64,000 bases of DNA from contig NC_092679.1 in NCBI RefSeq assembly GCF_964355755.1, forward strand, positions 2,728,001-2,792,000, read 5' to 3'. The first letter of the stretch is position 1, and the number at the start of each line of letters is the position of its first letter. The translations under genes and the position numbers were made by a program. The notes below the pieces were generated by a model. That model was not told where the DNA came from, did no database searches, and saw only the letters and a list, made by a program, of their open reading frames with translations. Shown piece by piece: positions 56,873-64,000 of this stretch. Source of the stretch: Antedon mediterranea (Eukaryota; Echinodermata; Crinoidea; Comatulida; Antedonidae).

Positions 56873-57374
56873 ATAGTAAGTAATGTCTGTGGGACAAAAT
56901 TTCCGGGGGGCAACCTGCCTAGAAGAATATTTATAACACCATGACAACAAAATAGACGTGCTATAACGATTGTTTGATTCTGATTTTATTATAGTGACTT
57001 TATATTATCATTTTATTGTTGACGTTTGAAAATTATATAATGTTTAAATATTGTTTACACATTTCGAAAACTTGTTGGTAGGCTTGAGGCCCCCCGGACA
57101 TTTACCCCCAAAATGTATAAACAATATGTTTGAATGATATAGTCTCTCTTTTAACAATATTACATTCATTGTTAAGGTCAAACGTGGATTTAATAAAAAG
57201 ATAACACAAAGTTAAACTATTGAAATCAGACAATTGTATAAACAGAGTATTCATCCTATACTTTGTTGTCATGGTATTATAATAAATAAACCGTTTGTAA
57301 AACTTAGCCCAAATATCTAAATACATCTAACTTTTAACTGCGTGACAGAGATCATTCGTTACGGAGGTTCAATC

Positions 57375-60300
57375 ATGTTATTTTTACCATTTATGCTGCT
57401 TATTGAACTGCTGATAAGTAAGTTAAATGTTATTTATAGGGTATACCCTCCAATTAAAGACCACTATTAGGACAAAAGGTGAAATAACCCTTATCATTAG
57501 TCTAATCTAAATCTAAATTGAATAACAAAAATCAAATGAGGAAATCATAGGCCTATGTGACGTCACTTTTAATATACGCATTGCCTCGTTCTTCGGATAG
57601 GAGGTAATTCCGTTGGTCCCGTGTACTCAATAGTTCACGTTAAAGAACTTGGTACAATATTCGAAAAGAATTTTTTGATTTTGCTTACAATAATGAATTA
57701 GTATTATTATCATTAATTACTATCATTAAGAACCTACCGAAACATCAACATGTATATGTCCAACAAGTGAACCGTGGACAACCAAACTTTCGACCACCGA
57801 ACCTTCAACCACCGAACCATGGACAACCCAACCTTGGACCACCGAACCTTCCACCACCGAACCCTCGACAACCGAACCCTCGACCACTGACCCACCAACC
57901 ACCGAACATTCGACCACCGAACCTTCGACAACCGAACCCTCGACCACTGAACCTTCGACTACCGGACCATCGACCACTGAACTTTCGACTACCGATCTAT
58001 CAACCACCAAAAAATGTGTATGTCCAACAACAAGTGAAACACTAACTACCGATCCACTAACTACCGATTCACTAACTACCGATCCATGGACTACCGGTAC
58101 ACGGACTACCGACCTATCGACAAGCAATCCGTCGACTACCGATCCGCGTATTACCGAATCATCGACAGCTGATACATCTACTACCGGTCCGACAGCTGCC
58201 GATACCACATCTGCTACCGAATCATCGACACCTGATACATCTAATACCGGTCCGACAGCTGCCGCTACCTCATCTGCTACCGAATCATCGACACCTGATA
58301 CATATACTACCGGTCCGACAGCTACCACCATCACATCTGCTACCGAATCATCGACACCTGATACATATACTACCGAACCGTCGACTACCGATACGCCGAC
58401 TACTGAACCGTCCACAACTGAACCGCCAACTACTGAAGCATCAACAACATGTTTTTGTCTAATAACAAGTGAACTTCCAACTACTGAACCATCGACTACC
58501 GATCAATCGACTATTGACCAATCGACTATCGACCAATCGACTATCGACCAATCGACTATCGACCAATCGACTACCGATCAATCGACTACAACGCAACCAA
58601 CCGGGTTTACGACGACACCATCATTAACACCTTGCGAATGTGGTTCAACAACAGAAACTGTAGTTTGTATGTTTAACGGTCAAGTTTACAATGCAGGTGA
58701 TGAAAGGTTTCAAGAAGAAGAATGCAATACGTGGTAAGTTTAGACAGTTATACAATATTAACAGTGCGAATTTATAATGTTTTTGAACATTTCTTTAACG
58801 TACGGTAAGCGAACATAAACTTAAAGATGTAGTGGCCCCAAAAACATGAAAAATAAAGGTTAATTTTAAAAAATACTTTGAATAAGCCATTTTGTGCATT
58901 TAAGCAGTTTTAATAAAGTAATATATATATATTTTAAATTTTTTGTTAAATATATATCTTAATGTTTTATAAGTGAAATCACAATTGTTTTTCCAGCTTT
59001 TTTTATGGAAGTGAATAACTTCATAATTACTGCAAAATGGCCTATTCAAAATCTGATTTTATAAATCTTTATTTTTTATCTATATATATTCATTCATTCA
59101 TCTAATTATTTAAAAAAAGTAAATTAATGTAAATGTGGTTTCTTTTTAACATCAAAATAATCTTAGCCTATATATACTGTTTAAAAGATATGTATTTTTT
59201 AGCAATGTACCTTATAAATAAGAGAAATATATAAATGTGCATATATATATATTATTATTATATTTATAACAGAGAACTATAATAAAAGTGGGACGAACCC
59301 ACAAGACAACAACAAAAATTCATTATTTTGGGGGACAATACATCTTTAAAGCAATGATATTAGTGATAATAATGATATTTTCTTATCTACGTAGTACCTG
59401 TTCAAGTGGAAACTGGATTTGTACTGATGTAAACCCAGACTGTACTGGTAAGATTAAACACAAACCACATTCTCATTTAAAAATATATATAGAGAATAAT
59501 TGTCTTATTTAGTTATAGGCCTATTTTGAAAGTAAACTAACACAAATTAAATGATGCAAAACTTTCATTAACATTTGTCACATTACATATAATTTCATAA
59601 AAATTTATTTTATTTTATTTTCCATATATTGACACCTTCCCAACGTTCAGATAAGTGAGTATTAACTATTTATTGAATTAGAATATTAGTAATAATTCTT
59701 ACATGTAGCATTTATTTTTGTAGCCTGTTTATTTTTGTAGCATGTTTATTTTTGTAGCATGTTTATTTTTGTAGCATGTTTATTTTTGTAGCATGTATAC
59801 TGAACGGGTTTATTTTGTAGTATTTTTATTTTTGTAGCATGTTTATTTTTGTAGCATGTTTATTTTTGTAGCATGTTTATTTTTGTAGCATGTTTATTTT
59901 TGTAGCATGTTTATTTTTGTAGAATGTTTATTTTTGTAGCATGTTTATTTTATAGTATGTTTATTTTATAGTATTTTATTTTTATTTTTTATTTTATTGT
60001 TTTATCTTTATACTATGTTTATTTATAGTATATTTAATGGCCAACAATAAAATGTTCTGTATAGCATACCCCAATATGAAATGATTACTTTTTTGCGACA
60101 AATGATTTGCATTGTATAACATCATTGTACTAAATAATACATTTTTGTAGCATATTTAATCTTTTATATGTAACTTTCACTACAGTACCGTTATCCAAAT
60201 GGGCCTTATCTTAAACTATAACTTCAGCGATATTGAGAACGCTACCGTGTTCATAGTGTAAGTGTACACAAATTATTATATTTTACCGGTGTTTTTAGAT

Positions 60301-63243
60301 GTGTTGCTCATACCTAAGCAACAACAAATAAGTGAATTGTATGATACAATAACTTATATTTACTGATACAACGAAAGCCAACAATAGATTACTGTAGGTA
60401 AATAATTGATTTCATTCATTCATCAATGAAAACGATTTCCATTGTCATTTGAATATAAACTATACATAGAAACTATGTTTTCTCTGAGATATACAAAAAC
60501 AATTAATTCAAAGTGTCACATCACTCTCGTGCGGTTTGCTGATTCATTAGTGCTCGATTGGCAGTTGGATAGAAGCTGTTACGAAACCTATTTGTATAGG
60601 CTACTTGAGGTGGTGGGCCGGTAACGTCTACCGCTACATAACACATCAAACACATTATCTCATGAATCTTCAATTTACAGTGAGATACCTTTTTCTCAAG
60701 ATATTAAAGTTTTAAGCTCTGTCTACACTATCTACTAGGCCCTACTATCAAAGTAGACTTGATAAAAAAAATGTGCCCAAATAGCATGGTGGTGATATGC
60801 ACAAATATGGTACTGATATGGCATCATATTTGGGCACATCACCATTGTTTTGTCACAAGTTGGATAGTGTAGACAGAGTTTTAGTTATTATTTCCATGGT
60901 AAATTTCACTATAATTCCAAAGGCAGCTGAAAAATACAATACATTTTGTTTTGAAGAATTTATTTTGAATAACTTTAATTAATTTGTTTTAAAGATATAT
61001 TGTTGATCAGTTAGCTGAAGAGTTTGAAATTGAAAAAAACAATATTATTGACGTACAGGTAAGAAAGACATTAAATTGGTCCAACAGTTTTAAGGAAATG
61101 CGTGAGAACGCGAGGAGACTTAAGAAAGAGAAAAGCGTTAAGGTCAATTTACACAGACGAGCGGTAACGGTAAGCGGAAACTCGCGTAGCTTGTCGTCCC
61201 ACGTAGATTCTGTATCTATCTTAGAGCGGAAACCGTCCGTATGCTCCGTGTTGTATGTAATGGTCATAAAGCTTGGTTCCCACTAGAACGCAACGCAAGG
61301 ACGTAGACGCAACGCAAGCAAGTTGACCAATGACAAACGACACATTGAATAATTCATCGCTTGTGATTGGTCAACTCACTTAATTTGCGTTACGTCGTTG
61401 TGTTGCGTCTCTAGTGTGAACCACGCACAAAGAATAACATAGATTCTATATCATATATTGTTACCGTTACCACTCGTCTGTGGAAATTGGCCTTTACGCG
61501 CGGGTCGAACGCTTGCAAATAACTAAAGCACATTTTCCTGTCAACAGATATCATCCTTGATAATAGTTTCTATTAAGGTTTAATTTCCTTTATGCTCAAT
61601 GGATGTTTTTTTTTTCTTTGTAGATACGCGAAGGTAGTGTTATTGTTGAATTCAAGCTTATTGGTGATGATGAGGACATAAATGTTGAAGATGTAGCTGC
61701 TATGATGGTTAATAGGGTAAACCATAAAACTAATATGATATATCTATAATAAAAGCAAACGAGTAACTTATTTATTATGATATGAGATACTTATACAGTA
61801 GAAAATGGTGGTAAAAATCATGGGAATCTGTCGAAAACTTCAATTGAATCAACTGTAAGGAAACATAATTCTCACACGTCACTCAATATAACATTCGTCA
61901 GCTTTATGTAAATAATTCCATTTTTTAAACACCGACGTAATACATACATACTCATTATGCTTTGTTTTAGCATACCTAATTAAAAAGTGCACTCATTTTA
62001 ATTGAGAGCCGTACTCGAATAAGCACTGTTGGTGTACTTAGCGATGAAATTGGTACATTTTTTTATGAAGTGTTCCACTTTGTAGGAGGCTCAAACAGTA
62101 TCATATCGTATCAGTTTATTACAATAAGATATAAATGATATTTTGAATCTGTTTATATCTTTTATTCGTATAGTTGCCAACTTTTGTATTCATGTTTAAC
62201 AACCAAAGTATACCTGTCATTAGTGTTGACGATCCAGTGATCATTTACAGACCTGAAACTATGACAACAGATTCACCAAAGTCACTCAGCACAGGGGCTA
62301 TAGTAGGAATTGTAGTGGGTACAATCGTTGTAATTGCACTAATAGTAGTCATAGCTGTTCTTATCGTAAGTAACGTATTATTTTTTCTCTGAATAATGTA
62401 GCGTATTTGTTAACCCACCAACCAAATCATAAATACGCTGAAATAACTGCAAAACTTGTGGCCTAATTATAAGGACAGTCTATACTCCCTTATTGAAGCT
62501 TGGACTAAGCGAGCCGAAATTAATTAAGCTCATCACGCCATGGGCATCATCTGAACTGTCGCTTGTGATTGGCCAAACGCACGTGCGTTGTGCTTAACGT
62601 TATTCTTTTTAATGTTGCGTTCCCGTGGAAACCAAGCTTAAGAAAAGCAACCGATTCTCTGTACTGTATCTATTAACGATGTATCATAGGAATATTCTGT
62701 AATAAAACATCACATGTGTATCTAGTAGTAACCTAACCCTTAACATAACCTTACATAATACAGGCATCAGTGTGTATGAATTAAATCCTGTACAGTATTA
62801 CCAAATATTCCTGATACTTCGGAAATAGATAGTATGTAGAGATACATACAGCAATGGGAACAACACAGATATGTGAATCTATTAGACAAAATATACATAA
62901 AACAATCACAATCAATTTTATTTAGGATTTGTTAAATTATAAAAGTAAACGAAAATTGGTATTATACTATATATTAATGCACTCTTTTTAGATACATAGT
63001 ATTAGTAAGAAGAAGAAAAACAAAGTATCAGGTGAACAAGATACAGAAGCCCTACAATTAGTAAGTAGGCCTACTGGTTTTTATAAATTGTATCTTATTC
63101 AATAACAGTTATAAGGAACTCTGATTTTATAAGTTAAAATGCTGAAATCACGGTTTGAGTGGATCGGAGCCTTGTTATCGTAGTATCAACCATAACATTG
63201 TTTATCTCTATGTTTTTTTCAGGCTGATACCGAAACAATATAG
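57375..63243 (+). CDS. Gene 5: SEA transmembrane mucin with truncated tail
   Basis: Ten exons sum to 1614 nt (537 codons plus TAG). Exon 1 (57375-57417) gives [14 protein letters not shown]. Exon 2 (57731-58733) holds a varied Thr/Ser/Pro region with two CxC elements and the first half of a pacifastin-like module ([13 protein letters not shown] ... EEECNTC), completed by 59395-59447. Microexon 59651-59654, SEA-like exons 60186-60257, 60995-61058 and 61624-61716, then SEA end, stalk and TM (62174-62365) follow. The tail is [20 protein letters not shown]... (62992-63060) and ADTETI-stop (63223-63243). Architecture equals gene 2 without the first pacifastin-like module; the tail lacks all tyrosine exons. 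Confidence 0.88.
57770..58615 (+). repeat. Gene 5 composite mucin region
   Basis: Three repeat types in series: TTEPS-like units (57770-58010), a 63-bp unit encoding [21 protein letters not shown] 21-mers with starts at 58156, 58219, 58282 and 58345, and five STIDQ units of 15 bp (about 58500-58590). CVCPTTSE and CFCLITSE elements separate the blocks. Confidence 0.88.
58825..59350. mobile_element. Palindromic family D element(s) in gene 5 intron 2
   Basis: Left part AAAGATGTAGTGGCCCCAAA, middle GGCCTATTCAAAATCTGATT, right part TTTTGGGGGACAATACATCT. The gap between the two halves contains AT-rich filler, so it may be two insertions. Confidence 0.6.
59651..59654 (+). other. Gene 5 exon 4: 4-nt microexon
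   Basis: ATAA between CGTTCAG and GTGAGT. It adds GAT AAT (D-N) and shifts phase 1 to 2 so that the SEA exon at 60186 is read. Flanks match those of gene 2 (CATATATxGACACCTTC). Confidence 0.9.
59715..59965. repeat. 17-bp minisatellite beside the gene 5 microexon
   Basis: About 13 copies of TTTATTTTTGTAGCATG, beginning 60 nt after the microexon. Gene 2 has a few diverged copies at the same place (35765-35860), so the array is ancestral and expanded here. Confidence 0.9.
60715..60883. mobile_element. MITE-like family B copy in gene 5 intron 5
   Basis: AGCTCTGTCTACACTATCTA left and GATAGTGTAGACAGAGTTTT right, 110 bp before the next SEA exon. Confidence 0.8.
61269..61428. mobile_element. MITE-like family A copy in gene 5 intron 6
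   Basis: GCTTGGTTCCCACTAGAACG left, CGTCTCTAGTGTGAACCACG right, with GTTGACCAATGACAAACGAC opposed to TCGCTTGTGATTGGTCAACT. Confidence 0.85.
62495..62642. mobile_element. MITE-like family A, diverged copy
   Basis: Right end GTTCCCGTGGAAACCAAGCTT. The interior GTCGCTTGTGATTGGCC is recognisable. The left end is decayed to AAGCTTGGACTAAGCG. It lies in the intron after the TM exon of gene 5. Confidence 0.7.
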
Positions 63244-63661
63244 CAAAAATGGTAAAATGTGTTGGTATCTATTCTAAATGATTAACAAAACCATCGGGAA
63301 ATTAATGAAAACGATGCCCACGACAAAAGAGGCGATGATGTGACAATGATATTCATAAAACTCCCCACTTTCTATGACGGTGTCGGCAAACCGAAAATGG
63401 TGCCGGCAAACCGAAAATGGTGCCGGCAAACCGAAAATGGTGCCGAAAAACCGAAAATGGTGCCGGCAAACCGAAAATGGTGCCGAAAAACCGAAACGGT
63501 CACAAAGCACGACGAGACGACAATATATCAATAAAGACAACTTGACGCAAATAAATACGGCTGTAACAATTTTACCCTCAATTATATTTCAGAGTGGATG
63601 GTGTAAGACTGGATGGTGTAAAAAGGTGGAGGGTGTACTGTATATAAATCACAGATATTAA
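63244..63661 (+). pseudogene. Fossil 3' tail exons of gene 5
   Basis: Downstream of the TAG, the intron-like sequence keeps the 20-bp minisatellite (63380-63505) and the TTTTACCCTCAATTATATTT-CAG acceptor found before the last exon of genes 3 and 4. What follows (63593-63661, GTGGATGGTGTAAGACTGG) no longer encodes the NVAVQDESKLYINIKPSK exon, and the tyrosine-motif exons are not found. This is a decayed remnant of the ancestral tail. Confidence 0.7.
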
Positions 63662-63746
63662 TGTATTTTCTGGATGTTTAAAACAATTTATTGTACAGAG
63701 ACGAAATTATTACCGTATAAAGACCTATTGTTCTTATATAATATAA

Positions 63747-63912
63747 AGCTTGGTTCCACTGGGGACGCAACGAAAGGACGTAAGCGCAGCGTAACTTGGT
63801 AATTTGACCAATCACAAGCGATGGTTTTTCCAAACTGTCACCTTTCATTGGTCAATTCGCTTACGTTGCACTTACGTCCGTGCGTTGCATCCCTAGTGGG
63901 TAGCAAGCTTGA
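63747..63912. mobile_element. MITE-like family A copy downstream of gene 5
   Basis: GCTTGGTTCCACTGGGGACG left and CCCTAGTGGGTAGCAAGCTT right, GACCAATCACAAGCGATGG in the interior. Confidence 0.85.
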
Positions 63913-64000
63913 AACTATTTTTGTACTCTTTGTATTATTTTAATATTGCGCAAGTCAAAATAGTTCTAGAAACGCTTAAGTGAAAAACTGACGCATATTA

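Larger units (their letters stand above)
54272..57374. other. Spacer between genes 4 and 5
   Basis: No gene is seen. It contains a family A fragment (54288-54390), an antisense LINE end (54640-55010), a G-run (55468-55489), a second family A fragment (56335-56418), an intact family A copy (56728-56872) and the split upstream region of gene 5. The 78-codon ORF at 55721-55957 has no supporting feature. Confidence 0.55.
60186..62240 (+). other. Gene 5 exons 5-8 (part): SEA-like domain
   Basis: [53 protein letters not shown] and [17 protein letters not shown]. The DNA of the GSVIV exon and of the QSIPV segment is nearly identical to gene 2. The first exon is 72 nt, one codon shorter than in genes 1 and 2. 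Confidence 0.85.

Noticed and set aside
61098-61286. Short ORFs on both strands at 61007-61286
   Set aside because: They lie in intron 6 of gene 5 and run into a family A element; no sign of coding.

Overview
This is a eukaryotic (metazoan) genomic window: A+T-rich, gene-poor in the ORF sense, with many short GT-AG exons, microsatellites, foldback/MITE-like elements and 5'-truncated non-LTR retrotransposons. The protein modules (EGF, VWC, WAP, pacifastin-like, SEA-like, Thr/Ser/Pro mucin arrays) suggest a marine invertebrate, perhaps an echinoderm or another deuterostome. The species cannot be fixed from sequence alone.

By hand-joining exons I find five consecutive plus-strand genes, all predicted type I membrane proteins. 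Every joined reading frame closes exactly. Gene 1 (4982-29079, 40 exons, 1494 codons) is a large receptor-like protein. It has a signal peptide, pacifastin-like, EGF, VWC and WAP modules, a run of 12 EGF exons, a duplicated Cys-rich module, a SEA-like domain, a TM segment and a short tail holding an ITAM-spaced tyrosine pair. Gene 2 (30794-41275, 18 exons, 989 codons) is a MUC1-like protein: signal, pacifastin-like module, a huge TTEPS array, a second pacifastin-like module, SEA-like domain, TM and an acidic tail. Genes 3 (43102-49046, 592 codons) and 4 (50579-54271, 382 codons) are sister copies in which a mucin array is fused directly to a TM segment, followed by a tail built of tiny tyrosine-motif exons. 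Gene 5 (57375-63243, 537 codons) keeps the pacifastin-like, SEA and TM architecture of gene 2, but its cytoplasmic tail is cut short by a stop.

Genes 1, 2 and 5 share an exactly placed 4-nt microexon just before the SEA-like domain. Together with shared intron phases and tail motifs (QDTANLP), this shows that the five genes form one expanding family. The combination of a heavily O-glycosylatable or Cys-rich ectodomain, a possible self-cleaving SEA module and tyrosine-signalling tails suggests a cluster of epithelial or immune surface receptors. That function is inference.

The remainder is repeats. Positions 1-660 hold a foldback element and an 18-bp minisatellite. Positions 1260-3395 hold a 234-bp tandem array split by a 1.2-kb foldback element. 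Introns and spacers carry at least 20 copies of one MITE-like family (family A, ends like GCTTGGTTCCCACTAG), about 13 of a second (family B, CTCTGTCTACACTATCAAAC), a ~300-bp palindromic family (D), tRNA-like SINEs and several LINE 3' ends, including one antisense reverse-transcriptase fragment in gene 3.
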